From Streptomyces sp. NRRL S-340 (lineage in GTDB: Bacteria > Actinomycetota > Actinomycetes > Streptomycetales > Streptomycetaceae), in the NCBI RefSeq assembly GCF_000720185.1, contig NZ_JOIY01000008.1:62001-126000 (forward strand): 64,000 bases of DNA, given 5' to 3'. Numbering within the stretch: the stretch's first letter is position 1; each line of letters starts with the position of its first letter. Below the pieces are notes generated by a model. The model searched no databases, was not told the DNA's origin, and was given only the letters and a program-made list of their open reading frames with translations. Shown here piece by piece: positions 41,013 to 50,471 of the stretch. Position numbers and translations under genes: made by a program.

Positions 41013-44000
41013 TCAGAACAGGCCCTTGTACGTCTGCCAGCCGGTGCCGATCTTCGCGCGGGCGCCGAACGATCCCTTGCCGTTGCCGTTGTTGCGCCAC
41101 AAGGTGCCGGAGGTGTCGCGGGAGACGAGGTCCGCCTTGCCGTCGCCGGTGATGTCGCCGACGCCGACGACGACGTTGTACGACGCGCCCCAGCCGGTGG
41201 CCACCTTCACGCGGGCCTTGAAGACTCCGGTGCCGGTGCCGTCGTAGCGCCACAGCGTGTTGGAGCGGTCCTGGACCAGGAGGTCACCGCGGCCGTCACC
41301 GTTCAGGTCGCCGGCGCCCACGATCTTCTTGTAGCCCAGCCAGTTCGCCGCGAGCCGGACCCGCGCCGACAGCTTGCCCGTGCTCGTGCCCTTGTAGAGG
41401 AACAGCTCGCCCGTCGACGCGTTGCGCGCGATCAGGTCCGCACGCCCGTCGCCCGTGAGGTCCCCGGGCGAGGTCAGCACGTCGTACTGGTTCCAGCCCT
41501 TGCCCAGGGCGATGTGCGGGGTGCTCGTCAGGAAGGACTGCCCGAGTGTCGTGTGGTACACGCGTAGTTCGCCGCTGCTGAACCGGACGAGGATGTCGTT
41601 GCGGCGGTCGCCGTTGAGGTCTCCGAACGGGACCAGCGTCACGGAGGACGGCCAGCCCGGGGCCCGCAGGCTCTCGCCGAGGCGGCCCGTCCCGTCGCCC
41701 GGCCGGTAACTGACCTCACCGGACCGTGCGAGGGTCACGAGGTCGCCCGTCCCGTCCGGTTCCCTGGTGACGACGTTGGTGAAGTCGCGGCGTACGGCGG
41801 CCCCTGCGAAGACCCGCACCGTCTGCGTCACCGTCGTCGCCGGCCCCGAGCCGTCGGCCGGGGCGGCCGTCAGCCGGAAGGTGTACGTGCCGTTGGGGAC
41901 GAGCGCGCCCTTGGCGTCGCGCTCGTCCCAGCGTGCCGTCAGGTTGCCGGCCACCGCGCCGCCGGAGAGCGTACGCACCGTGGCACCGGTGACCTTGCTG
42001 GTCAGCGTGGCCTTCCAGGAGGCGGCGGGCTTGGAGAGCAGTCCGCGCCACTGCCACCACGGACCGGTGGCCGGGCCGCTCTGCGAGAGGTGGTCGCTCA
42101 CCGCGGACTCGATGACGCTCAGCGGCTGGGTGGCGACGCCGCTGGGGACCAGGTGGATGCGGCGGTCCGCGTCCACGTAGGCCGCGGGCCCGCCGAACTT
42201 GTCCACGGTCCAGGTCACCCCGCGCACCCCGGAGCCGCTCATGGTGCGGTCGGCGATCTCGCGGGTGGTGGTGGCGCCGCCGGCGAAGGAGGTGAGCAGG
42301 AGCGACCCGGTCGAGGTGTCGTGCCGCACGAGGTAGCCGTCGCCGAGCAGCGCCTGGCCGGCGGGGACGGAGATGCTCTTCTTCGCCGTACTGTCCCAGA
42401 CGCCGGCGGCCGCGGTCGGCCCGCACGACCAGTAGATCCAACGGCCCACCGCCTGGAGCTCCTCGGGGGTGCACGGAGCTTTGGTCGCGACGGTGTCGAC
42501 GGTCTTGCCGGTCTTCAGGTCCTTCGCGGTGAGCACACCGGCGCCGGAGCCCGGTGTCCACAGTCTGGTGCCCCAGACGGAGGCGGCCGTGACGGAGCGG
42601 GTGACGATGGGCTCCAGGTCGGAGTAGACGCCCAGGTCGCCCACGTACTGCTTGGCCGGGGAAGAGCCGTTGACGAGGGCGTAACGGCCGGTGATGTCGA
42701 GGACCGAACCGGCGGCCGAGGGCAGGTAGAAAGCGGCCTTGCCGTCGAAGGACCGGACGTATGATCCGCTGCCGTTGGGGTCGGAGTCGGCGGTGAACGT
42801 CACCACCTGTCCGTCGCCGGTCGCGTACGGGCCGGTCCCGCGGCCGATGTTCCAGGCCCGCCAGGCCGGAGCGCCCGGCGTTCCGTCGGCGGCGATCCGG
42901 CGGGTGACGTAGGAGCCGAGGAAGCTGCTGTCGGCCTCGTCGGTGGCCAGTGTGCCGTTCTGCAGCGACAGCCGGTTGATCCGCGCCGCCACCGCCCGGA
43001 CGGCGGTCACCTCGGTGACCGTCGGGGCGCCCGTCCCCGTGTCGGTGATCCTGCGCACCGCCCAGTGCCCCGCGTCGGCGCCGCCGACGGCCAGCAGTGT
43101 GCCGTCCGGCGCCGCGACCAGGGAGTCGTTCGCGTGCCGGAGCAGGGTGACCGCCTCGCCGCCGGCGAGGGGGACCGCCATGAGCCGCTCACCCTGCTTG
43201 TCGACCGAGTCGGACGGCTCGGACGGCACGGAGCGGGCCACCACCAGCCAGCGCCCCGCGATGCCCACGGAGGGGGCGCCCTCGGTCCCGGGCAGTGGCA
43301 CCGTGGTCTCGGCGGCGGACAGGTCGGCGCGGTCCAGCACGTGTGCCGTCGTACCACCCGGCCCGTACCGCGTCAGGAACCAGACCAGCCGGTCCGCGCT
43401 CAGCGCGACGGACGTCGGGGCGACGGGCACGGTGACGTCACCGGTGACCTTCGCGGCAGCCAGGTCCACCAGGGCCAGGTGCCGCTCCCCGTTCGCCAGC
43501 CCGTAGCTGATGACGGCCGTGCCGCTGTCGCCGCCCAGCACCTGGAAGTTCGTCCTGATCCCGGTCGGCCAGCCCTCGACGAGGGTGCCCTCGGCGGGCG
43601 CGCCGTCGCCGTACAGCCACAGTACGCGGGCGCCGTCGTCGGTGCGGGCCTGGCTCAGCACATGGCCGCCGTAGGTGGCGTGGTACGAGCCGTGGGTGAG
43701 GGTGACCTCGGTGGTGGCGCCGGTTGACATGTCCTTGAGGACGACCGTCCGGGTGGACGGCACGGCATCGGCCACGATGTCGGACGACGCCCCCAGGTAG
43801 GCGGGGATCACGGACGGGGGCAGGGTGCCCAGCCCGGTCGTCGCGCCGGTGGCGTACGACGTCCACAGGTAGCCGGAACGGCCTTCCTGCACATGCAGAT
43901 AGCCGGTGGCACCCGCGGTGTGGATCCGGTCCGCGCGCGGTGTGTAGCGGTCGGCCTGGAAGACCTTCTCCGCCGCGAAGGCGGTACTTCCCACGGCGTT

Positions 44001-44144
44001 CCCGGCGTTCCCGGCGTTCCCGGCGTTCCCGGCGTTCCCGGCGTTCTCCGCGTCGGCGCCGACGGCGAGTGAGCCGGAACCGGCCGTCACGGTCAGGACG
44101 GCCAGCGCGGCGACGACGCCACGGGCGGTGGTACGACGGGCCAT
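41013..44144 (-). CDS. Large secreted FG-GAP/VCBS repeat protein
   Basis: A 1043-residue exported protein. The signal peptide (residues ~1-35) is followed by five NAG repeats. Residues ~60-680 read as a β-propeller-like region without catalytic motif. Residues ~690-790 form a FlgD-type Ig domain (ARWDERDAKGALVPNGTYTF). The last ~230 residues have four or more FG-GAP/VCBS blades with Ca2+-type loops: GDLNGDRRNDILVR, GDLTGDGRADLIAR, GDLNGDGRGDLLVQ and GDITGDGKADLVSR. Probably an extracellular or cell-wall binding protein. CAGGAGG precedes the chosen ATG. Monocistronic. Confidence 0.88.
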   Translation of the reverse strand: MARRTTARGVVAALAVLTVTAGSGSLAVGADAENAGNAGNAGNAGNAGNAVGSTAFAAEKVFQADRYTPRADRIHTAGATGYLHVQEGRSGYLWTSYATGATTGLGTLPPSVIPAYLGASSDIVADAVPSTRTVVLKDMSTGATTEVTLTHGSYHATYGGHVLSQARTDDGARVLWLYGDGAPAEGTLVEGWPTGIRTNFQVLGGDSGTAVISYGLANGERHLALVDLAAAKVTGDVTVPVAPTSVALSADRLVWFLTRYGPGGTTAHVLDRADLSAAETTVPLPGTEGAPSVGIAGRWLVVARSVPSEPSDSVDKQGERLMAVPLAGGEAVTLLRHANDSLVAAPDGTLLAVGGADAGHWAVRRITDTGTGAPTVTEVTAVRAVAARINRLSLQNGTLATDEADSSFLGSYVTRRIAADGTPGAPAWRAWNIGRGTGPYATGDGQVVTFTADSDPNGSGSYVRSFDGKAAFYLPSAAGSVLDITGRYALVNGSSPAKQYVGDLGVYSDLEPIVTRSVTAASVWGTRLWTPGSGAGVLTAKDLKTGKTVDTVATKAPCTPEELQAVGRWIYWSCGPTAAAGVWDSTAKKSISVPAGQALLGDGYLVRHDTSTGSLLLTSFAGGATTTREIADRTMSGSGVRGVTWTVDKFGGPAAYVDADRRIHLVPSGVATQPLSVIESAVSDHLSQSGPATGPWWQWRGLLSKPAASWKATLTSKVTGATVRTLSGGAVAGNLTARWDERDAKGALVPNGTYTFRLTAAPADGSGPATTVTQTVRVFAGAAVRRDFTNVVTREPDGTGDLVTLARSGEVSYRPGDGTGRLGESLRAPGWPSSVTLVPFGDLNGDRRNDILVRFSSGELRVYHTTLGQSFLTSTPHIALGKGWNQYDVLTSPGDLTGDGRADLIARNASTGELFLYKGTSTGKLSARVRLAANWLGYKKIVGAGDLNGDGRGDLLVQDRSNTLWRYDGTGTGVFKARVKVATGWGASYNVVVGVGDITGDGKADLVSRDTSGTLWRNNGNGKGSFGARAKIGTGWQTYKGLF
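43995..44048 (-). repeat. 9-bp tandem repeat encoding Asn-Ala-Gly
   Basis: Five perfect and one imperfect copy of GGCGTTCCC (forward strand), giving (NAG) repeats just after the signal peptide of the FG-GAP protein. In frame, so slippage would change length without breaking the gene. Confidence 0.9.
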
Positions 44145-44616
44145 GGTCGCCTCCTGGGCCTCTCGAGGAAAAGGCGTGACGGGACGGCGACGCCGTTCAG
44201 GCATGCGTCGACGACTGCAGAAAGTTCCCGGCCCCCCGGCCCCCCGTGCACAGCTGCACGAATATAACAGCAAGCCCGGTGGCCTCATGCGCCGTTGGGG
44301 TGTGGCAGGAAGTGTGGTGCCTTGAAGGTGTGTCAGCCGCGAGCGGGCTCCCGGCGGCCCTCCAGGACCGGTCCGGCGTTTTGCGCACTTCGATCGGGAA
44401 GAGGGACGGACCGCTCATGCAGGCGGACGGCCGTGGCGACCTCGCTGACGGTCAACGTCCTCGAACCCGCGCTCGCGGGACAGGTCTGGCGCGAAGTCGG
44501 CGATGCGAGTCCGCGTCTGGGCTCCACCGCGGCCCCCTCGTTTCGGCGTGCGGCAAAGGCACCTTCACCGAGTCGGCCGCGATCTGTTGTCAGTGGCGTG
44601 CGCTTGGATGGGCCGC
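44145..44616. other. No gene recognised
   Basis: The 472-bp gap upstream of two divergent genes. Part of the reverse strand near 44145-44290 must hold the FG-GAP gene promoter. A frame at 44430-44500 (VATSLTVNVLEPALAG) has fair codon use but no start or ribosome site and ends soon, so it may be a relic. Confidence 0.4.
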
Positions 44617-45288
44617 ATGACTGTTCACGACGTTGCCGAGGCGCTTCCTGACATCCCGGCGCTGCGGGACCGGTGTCGGGCGATGGCCATGCTGGAGACG
44701 GTGCTGAACCCCGACGGCGCACGCTGCTACTCATTCAGCCGGGCCTGGTCCGAGGCGGAGGAGATCGCCTCCATGCGCAACGGCTCGGGGGACGAGTTCG
44801 ACGTCGTCTTCTCTCCGGCGGGGGCGTACGTCCGAGGCTTCGACCACGAGTCAGCGATGAGCCCGTATGCCGACGGCGCGCCCTGGCCGGGCGTGGTGGA
44901 CTCGGTCCCCGAGGTGTTCCGGAGCTGCGTCGAAGAGCCGGCCTTCACAGACGACGGAATGCCCATGGTGACGGCCTGCATGTGGCGCGAGGCGGGAAGT
45001 GAGCGCTGGGAGGCGGGAGAGATCGACTTCCCCGAGGACGATGCCGACCCTGACGGCTCGGGCTGGCTGTTCCAGTTGCTGGTCGACCCGTCCCCGGAGG
45101 CTTTCCAGGAGTTCGCCGAGGACTATTACGAGATCCCGGTCGACATCGACGCGGTGCGCCACGTGTACGCCCTTCGCCCACTGACCCAGGACGTGGTCAC
45201 CGCTCTGAACGACACGGTGTCGTTGGCGGACCTTGCCGACGCGGCCGCCGCGATCGGCTACGCCATCGCAACCGGCTCGGCTCCCTGA
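44617..45288 (+). CDS. Conserved hypothetical protein
   Basis: A 223-residue acidic, soluble protein: VAEALPDIPALRDRCRAMAM, LNPDGARCYSFSRAWSE, GDEFDVVFSPAGAYVRGFDH, SAMSPYADG, WPGVVDSVPEVFRSCVEEPA. I recall the pattern from other streptomycetes as a conserved protein of unknown function. Its layout resembles SMI1/KNR4-like immunity or antitoxin proteins but I do not see the diagnostic motif. The start could be ATG 44608 or 44617. No operon partner. Confidence 0.72.
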   Translation: MTVHDVAEALPDIPALRDRCRAMAMLETVLNPDGARCYSFSRAWSEAEEIASMRNGSGDEFDVVFSPAGAYVRGFDHESAMSPYADGAPWPGVVDSVPEVFRSCVEEPAFTDDGMPMVTACMWREAGSERWEAGEIDFPEDDADPDGSGWLFQLLVDPSPEAFQEFAEDYYEIPVDIDAVRHVYALRPLTQDVVTALNDTVSLADLADAAAAIGYAIATGSAP

Positions 45289-45413
45289 CCCGAGCCCGCC
45301 ACCGCCGAAGCGCATCGGCGTGTGTCCGGGCCGGGGCCTTCGGGTCGCTGCCGTCGGCTGGACTGCTCCGGTGGGCCGGCTCCAGCGTGCACGCGGGGTG
45401 GTCGTCGCGGGGG

Positions 45414-45653
45414 TTACCGGCCGGGCCAGGCCGGCGGCTTCCCGAAGTCGACGGAGCGCTGCTCGACTCCCATCGGACGCAACTCGACCTCGGCGCTGAC
45501 CTTCTGCAGCTTTCCGCCGAAGGAGACGACGGCGGCGACGACCTCTTGGCCGGTGGCGCCGGAGCGCATCGCGTCCTGCACGAAGGCGGCGAGTTCGTCG
45601 AGTGTCATGAACTGCTTCTTCGGAGCAGCGTGTTCGATCTTCTTCAACGCCAT
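45414..45653 (-). CDS. Conserved small hypothetical protein
   Basis: A 79-residue basic/amphipathic protein: MALKKIEHAAPKKQFMTLDE, LAAFVQDAMRSGATGQEVVA, then KLQKVSAEVELRPMG. Strong ribosome site GGGGAGGAG before the ATG. No membrane segment or known motif. Single gene; role unknown. Confidence 0.7.
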   Translation of the reverse strand: MALKKIEHAAPKKQFMTLDELAAFVQDAMRSGATGQEVVAAVVSFGGKLQKVSAEVELRPMGVEQRSVDFGKPPAWPGR

Positions 45654-45923
45654 GGCGTCTCCTCCCCGATGATCTGGCGTCAGCGTACGCCGTGCCGCGC
45701 GCTCACGTGCACGCGGTGACGCCTGGAAGGGCGGCGCGCGGCCCTTTGCCCGTGGTCCCCGTCCCCGCCCCGGCTGCATGGCGCGGGTGCCTGAGAGCGG
45801 GATCATGGTGGGAGACGCCACCGCTCCGGGCAAGCCATGGGCGTCCCGTCCCCGCTGACGGACCTGGGCAGGCCGGTGACGTCGGAAACGTGCCCGCCCG
45901 CCGTCACCGGCCGCCGCCGCCCC

Positions 45924-47117
45924 TCACGCTGCCTGCAGGGCCTGCATCGGATGGAGCCGCGAGGCACGGATCGCCGGATAGAGGCCCGCGAGCACACCGA
46001 TCAGGAGTGTGGCGCCGAGGCCCCCCGCCAGGGACCAGGGCGGAACCACCGCCGTCCACCCCTGGACCCGTGCGAATCCGTACGTCGCCGCCGCTCCCAG
46101 CAGCGCCCCCGCCGCCCCGCCCAGCGCCGCCAACAGCAGCGACTCCGTCAGGAACTGGAGCCGGACGGCGCCGCGGGTCGCGCCGAGGGAACGGCGCAGG
46201 CCGATCTCCCGACGGCGTTCCAGGACCGAGATGACCATGGTGTTGGCCACTCCCACACCGCCCACCAGCAGGGCCACCGCGCCCAGGCCGAGCATCAGGG
46301 CCGTCAGGCCCTCGCCGGTGGCCGCCTTGGCGGCGAGCGCGTCCGAGGGACGCGAGACCTTGACACCCGTCGTGTCACCGGGGCTGACGGTGCGGGCCAG
46401 GACCGCCCGCACGTCCTCCACCGAGGCGTCCCTGGAGCGCTCGAAGACGGTGGTGGGGTGGCCGTCGAATCCGAAGTAGCGTTCGGCGGCCGGGAATCCG
46501 ACCATCGCCACCCGGTCCAGGTTGGGCACCAGCTCGATCGGCTCGAGGATGCCCACGACGACCACACGGATGTCGTTCATCATGATCGTCTCGCCGGTGC
46601 GGGTGATGCCGAGGCGCTCCGCCGCCACAGCCCCGAGCACCGTGGTCGGAAGCTGTTCGCCGGCCGGGTCGAGCCAGGAGCCCTCGTCGACCTCCCCGCC
46701 GAGCGCGGACAGCAGGTCCAGGCGCACCGCCTGCGTGGTGACGCCGGCGGTGCGTTCCTGGGGCACGACGTCGCTGCGGCGGATCCGGGCGTCGACGTCG
46801 GCGGTGGCCGTGGCATGCAGCACCGGGCCGATGCGCTCGACCATCGCGACCGCGTTCTCGGGGAGTTCGGTCTTCTGCCCCATGGCGTCCCTGCCCGCCT
46901 CGGCGGTGAGGAGGTTGGTGCCCAGGCGGTCGAGCCGGGCCATCAGGTCCGCGCGACTCGACTCGGACAGGCCGACGACCGCGACCATGGTCGCGATGCC
47001 GATGGCGATGCCGAGCGCCGAGAGCACCACGCGCGCACGGCGCGCGCGAAGGCCGACGGCGCCGACCCGCAGCACGTCGGGCAGGGAGAGGCGGGCCGGT
47101 ACGAGGTCGTTCGTCAC
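45924..47117 (-). CDS. MacB/FtsX-type ABC transporter permease
   Basis: A 397-residue permease: helix 1 (RARRARVVLSALGIAIGIAT), a ~230-residue extracellular MacB periplasmic-core domain, then three C-terminal helices beginning ALMLGLGAVALLVGGVGVAN with the hallmark coupling segment ERRREIGLRRSLGATRGAV. Together with the ATPase (4-bp overlap) and the adaptor it forms a MacAB-like exporter for a peptide, antibiotic or envelope component. Last gene of the four-gene reverse-strand operon. Confidence 0.92.
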   Translation of the reverse strand: MTNDLVPARLSLPDVLRVGAVGLRARRARVVLSALGIAIGIATMVAVVGLSESSRADLMARLDRLGTNLLTAEAGRDAMGQKTELPENAVAMVERIGPVLHATATADVDARIRRSDVVPQERTAGVTTQAVRLDLLSALGGEVDEGSWLDPAGEQLPTTVLGAVAAERLGITRTGETIMMNDIRVVVVGILEPIELVPNLDRVAMVGFPAAERYFGFDGHPTTVFERSRDASVEDVRAVLARTVSPGDTTGVKVSRPSDALAAKAATGEGLTALMLGLGAVALLVGGVGVANTMVISVLERRREIGLRRSLGATRGAVRLQFLTESLLLAALGGAAGALLGAAATYGFARVQGWTAVVPPWSLAGGLGATLLIGVLAGLYPAIRASRLHPMQALQAA

Positions 47118-47893
47118 CGGTCCGCCCCTCCCGTACCGCAGGCGGACCCGGTGCGGGAGCAGGAGGTGTGCCCGGCGCCGGAGCAGGCGGCGGACCGGAC
47201 GCCTCCAGGCGCCCCGAACCGTGAGTCCGCCACGATCTCTCCGTCCTTGAACCGGACCCGGCGCGGCAGCGCGTCCGCGATCCCGTTGTCATGGGTGATC
47301 ACGCAGACGGTGGTGCCGGACGCGTTGAGTTCGTGCAGCAACTCCATGACGACAGCGCCGGACGCGGTGTCCAGCGCCCCGGTGGGCTCGTCCGCCAGCA
47401 GCAGCCGGGGGTTGCCCACCAGGGCGCGCGCGATGGCCACGCGTTGTTTCTCACCGCCCGACAGCTCGTCCGGAGTGTGGCCGCGCCGGTGGTCCAGCCG
47501 CACCTTGGCCAGTGCCTCGCGGGCACGTGCCCGCCGCTTCCCCCGCGGCACGCCCGCGTACAGCAGCCCGTCGGCCACGTTGTCCACCGCGTCGCGCCCC
47601 GCCGCCAGGTGGAAGTGCTGGAACACGAAACCGATGTGGCGGGCGCGCAGCGCGGAGAGCCGCGAGTCGGAGAGCTCGGACACGTCGTACCCGGCGACCC
47701 GGACGGTGCCCGAGGTGGGCTTGTCGAGGGTGCCCATGATGTTGAGCATGGTGGATTTGCCGGAGCCGGACGGGCCCACCACGGCGACCATTTCTCCCGC
47801 GTCGACGGTCAGGTTCACTCCGCGCAGGGCGTGGACGCCACCGGGGTACGATTTGGCCGCATCGCGCAGTTCGATCACCGGGGCCGATGTCAT
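47114..47893 (-). CDS. MacB/LolD-type ABC transporter ATPase
   Basis: A 259-residue ATPase with Walker A VVGPSGSGKSTMLNIMG, Q-loop FVFQHFHLAAG, signature LSGGEKQRVAIARALVG, Walker B RLLLADEPTGALD and the H-loop VITHDN. It belongs to the LolD/MacB/FtsE class that powers mechanotransmission-type exporters. GTGA/ATGA-type 4-bp overlaps with both neighbours show tight coupling. The final ~20 residues are Cys/Gly-rich and unusual. Confidence 0.94.
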   Translation of the reverse strand: MTSAPVIELRDAAKSYPGGVHALRGVNLTVDAGEMVAVVGPSGSGKSTMLNIMGTLDKPTSGTVRVAGYDVSELSDSRLSALRARHIGFVFQHFHLAAGRDAVDNVADGLLYAGVPRGKRRARAREALAKVRLDHRRGHTPDELSGGEKQRVAIARALVGNPRLLLADEPTGALDTASGAVVMELLHELNASGTTVCVITHDNGIADALPRRVRFKDGEIVADSRFGAPGGVRSAACSGAGHTSCSRTGSACGTGGADR

Positions 47894-48972
47894 GACTTCG
47901 CCACCCCGACCTTCAGACCCTCGCGCACGTCCCGTCCGCTGACCTCGATCAACCCGTCGGCGGTCATGCCCGTCTCCACCCGTACCGTCGTGGAGGTGGT
48001 GCCCCGGACGATCTGGAGGCCGTAGCCGCCGTTCTCGCCCCGCAGCGCGACGACCGCCTCGACGGGGACCGCGAGGACTCCCTTGTGCGCCTCGCTGACG
48101 AACTTCACGCTCGCCGACACCGTGGGGTCCTCATCCGACGCGGCCTTCGCGCCGCCCGCCAGGACGACCTCGACGGTGATGCCCTCCTGTGCGCCCGCAC
48201 CGCCCCCGGAGTCGGAGTCCTCCGGGCGTACCGTCCCGGCGACGTGGCCGGCCACGGTCTTCCCGCTCGGCAGGGTGACCTGGACCCTGGTCCCGCGCGC
48301 GGTGAGCGGTCCGTCGGTCTGGTCGAGCCGGGCCCGCACGACGGGCCTGGTGGAGGCGACCGTCAGGACCGGGGCGTCCGGGCCCACCTGGTCGGCGAGC
48401 GCCGCGTCGGCGGAGACCACCTTGACCGGGCCGGGCTGGAAGACGACATCGCCCCGGCCGACCCTGCCGGTGGCGTCGCGGTTCAGGGACTTCTGCCACC
48501 GCTTGACGGCGGCCTCGGTGCCCGCGTCGTACCGCGTGTCGACGTACAGGTTCGCCCCGTACCCCAAGTCACGCAGGTTGCGCTCCAGTTGGAGCACGTC
48601 GCTGCCCCGGTCGCCGGCCTTCATCTCGCGGAACATCGGGACCGGCCCGTAGAGCAGGGTGACGGGCTTGTCGTTCAGTTCGTACAGGGCCTGCCCCATG
48701 GTCAGTGTCTTCCCTGCGGAAGCGGCCACCGTGACGGTGCCCTGGACGGCGGACTTGACCGCGCGGCGCTGGGCGAAGTCGAGCTTGCCGTCGACCGTCT
48801 TGGACCGCACGAGGTCGGTGCGCACGACGGTCGCGGTGGCCGGCGGCAGGTCGCCGTTCCTGCCGGAGGCGCCCGCGCCGCCGCGGCCGTCGCCGAGGAA
48901 CACGACGCCCCCGGTGACGGCCGCGGCGACAGCCGCGGCGACGAGCGTGAGGAGGGTGGTGCGGCGCTTCAC
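47890..48972 (-). CDS. Membrane-fusion (HlyD/MacA-like) adaptor with peptidoglycan-binding domain
   Basis: A 360-residue protein with an N-terminal anchor helix (TTLLTLVAAAVAAAVTGGVV), a lipoyl/barrel region (LDFAQRRAVKSAVQGTVTVA; LYELNDKPVTLLYG), a PG_binding_1 motif (GSDVLQLERNLRDLGYGANL) and C-terminal β-barrel parts (GVLAVPVEAVVALRGENGGY; VETGMTADGLIEV). A MacA-type adaptor for the exporter encoded downstream, with a cell-wall-binding insert typical of Gram-positives. GTG start overlapping the lipoprotein stop (GTGA). Confidence 0.88.
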   Translation of the reverse strand: MKRRTTLLTLVAAAVAAAVTGGVVFLGDGRGGAGASGRNGDLPPATATVVRTDLVRSKTVDGKLDFAQRRAVKSAVQGTVTVAASAGKTLTMGQALYELNDKPVTLLYGPVPMFREMKAGDRGSDVLQLERNLRDLGYGANLYVDTRYDAGTEAAVKRWQKSLNRDATGRVGRGDVVFQPGPVKVVSADAALADQVGPDAPVLTVASTRPVVRARLDQTDGPLTARGTRVQVTLPSGKTVAGHVAGTVRPEDSDSGGGAGAQEGITVEVVLAGGAKAASDEDPTVSASVKFVSEAHKGVLAVPVEAVVALRGENGGYGLQIVRGTTSTTVRVETGMTADGLIEVSGRDVREGLKVGVAKS

Positions 48973-49625
48973 TGCATGCCGTCCAGACCGTCGAGCAGCT
49001 TCGAGGCGCACGCCTGGCGGGCCTGCTTGTACGCCGGCGAGTTCCAGTCGATGGACTGGGACGCCGGGTCGGGATCGCCGCCCGGCTGGACGTTGCCGCC
49101 GCTCATGGTGGGGTTGGCGAACCTGGAGACGCCGTTGTCCCGCATGCACTTGGCGTGCGCGAGCATGGACTCGTAGTCCTTCTGCCGGTCCCGCTCGGGT
49201 TCGGCCGCCATGGCGGCCTTCATCTGGTCGACGCAGCCGCCTCCCTTGCCGCCCTTGATGCCCGCGTTCGCACCGGGCCGGGCACCGATCTCGTCGACTT
49301 TGTCCCAGTCGAGGTACCCGCTGAGCTTGGGGTCGGGGAAGTCCTTGTAACCGCCCTCGGTCCGCATGCACTGGACGTATTTCAGCTGGGCGTCGTAGAA
49401 CTCGCTCTTGCCCGCGGACCTTCTGCCCCGGCTCGCGCCGTCCTTCCCGGCGCTCGCGCCGTTCCTCGCCGGCGCTTCCGGTACGTCGGCGATCGCGTCG
49501 TCCTTCTTCGACCCGCCGGCGCCGCCGTCCCCGCCGCCGCAGGCGACGGCCAGCGAGAGCACGGACACGGACACGGTGACGCAGGCGGCCAGGCGCAGCC
49601 GGGCGTGGGCGACTCGACGGTTCAT
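48969..49625 (-). CDS. Lipoprotein, first gene of the exporter operon
   Basis: A 218-residue lipoprotein: signal with lipobox SLAVAC, Gly/Ser-rich spacer, then a ~130-residue domain with Cys residues in matching contexts (YVQCMRTEGGYKDFPDPKLSG; AHAKCMRDNGVSRFANP; GGGCVDQM; RQACASKL), suggesting an internal duplication. Starts at ATG 49625, or 49643 or earlier. It overlaps the adaptor gene by 4 bp. Divergent from the response regulator. It probably binds the substrate or signal for the exporter outside the cell. Confidence 0.82.
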   Translation of the reverse strand: MNRRVAHARLRLAACVTVSVSVLSLAVACGGGDGGAGGSKKDDAIADVPEAPARNGASAGKDGASRGRRSAGKSEFYDAQLKYVQCMRTEGGYKDFPDPKLSGYLDWDKVDEIGARPGANAGIKGGKGGGCVDQMKAAMAAEPERDRQKDYESMLAHAKCMRDNGVSRFANPTMSGGNVQPGGDPDPASQSIDWNSPAYKQARQACASKLLDGLDGMQ

Positions 49626-49778
49626 CCTGATGGGGAAGTTCATGCGCCCCACGCTCGCCGCCGCGGATGATGAACCGTCCATGGCCACATGATGAGAACG
49701 TAACAATGCCCCCGACCTGCGGATCCGCCCCGGTCCGGGCTAGGCGGAAGAAGCCCGGGCATGCCCATAATCGGTCCC

Positions 49779-50471
49779 ATGCCGCATGTACTGCTCATCG
49801 AGGACGACGTGTCCGTACGGGACGCGATGGAGCTCGTGCTGCGCCGGCACGGCTACGGCGTGGACACCGCCGCCACCGGTGAACAGGCCCTCGCCCTGCT
49901 GGCCGGGGCGGACGGGGCGCGGGTCGAGCTGGCCGTACTGGACCTGATGCTGCCCGGTATGGACGGCTTCGAGGTGTGCCGCCGCATCCGCGCGCGCTCG
50001 GCGACCCTGCCGGTCATCATGCTGACCGCGCGAGGTGACGACTCGGACATCGTGACCGGGCTGGAGGCCGGCGCCGACGACTACGTCGTCAAGCCCGTCA
50101 CCGCTCCCGTGCTGCAGGCCCGCGTCCGGGCCGCGCTGCGACGGGCGGAACCGTCGGCCCGGCAGGGGGCGGACGCCGATTTCGCCGGTCTGGTGATCGA
50201 CCGAGCCGCACTGACCGTCACCAGGAACGGCACTCCCGTCCCGCTGCCGCCCACCGAACTGAGGCTGCTGCTGGAGCTGTCGGCCTCACCCGGCCGGGTC
50301 CTCAGCCGGGAGCAGCTCCTCGAATCCGTCTGGGACCACACCTTCCTCGGCGACTCCCGGCTGGTCGACGCGGCGGTCGGCAGGTTGCGGGCGAAAATCG
50401 AGGAGGTACCGGCCAAGCCCCGGTACATACAGACGGTGCGCGGGTTCGGATACCGCTTCGGACCGCTGTGA
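49779..50471 (+). CDS. OmpR-family response regulator
   Basis: A 230-residue regulator: VLLIEDDVSVRDAMEL, phospho-acceptor Asp in AVLDLMLPGMDGFEVCRR, VIMLTAR, YVVKPVTAPV, and a winged-helix effector domain (LLLELSASPGRVLSREQLLE, SRLVDAAVGRLRAKIE, IQTVRGFGYRF). The ATG at 49779 has no ribosome site but lies 8-10 nt after CATAAT, a good -10 box, so the mRNA may be leaderless. Its stop overlaps the kinase start. Expected to control the divergent exporter operon. Confidence 0.93.
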   Translation: MPHVLLIEDDVSVRDAMELVLRRHGYGVDTAATGEQALALLAGADGARVELAVLDLMLPGMDGFEVCRRIRARSATLPVIMLTARGDDSDIVTGLEAGADDYVVKPVTAPVLQARVRAALRRAEPSARQGADADFAGLVIDRAALTVTRNGTPVPLPPTELRLLLELSASPGRVLSREQLLESVWDHTFLGDSRLVDAAVGRLRAKIEEVPAKPRYIQTVRGFGYRFGPL

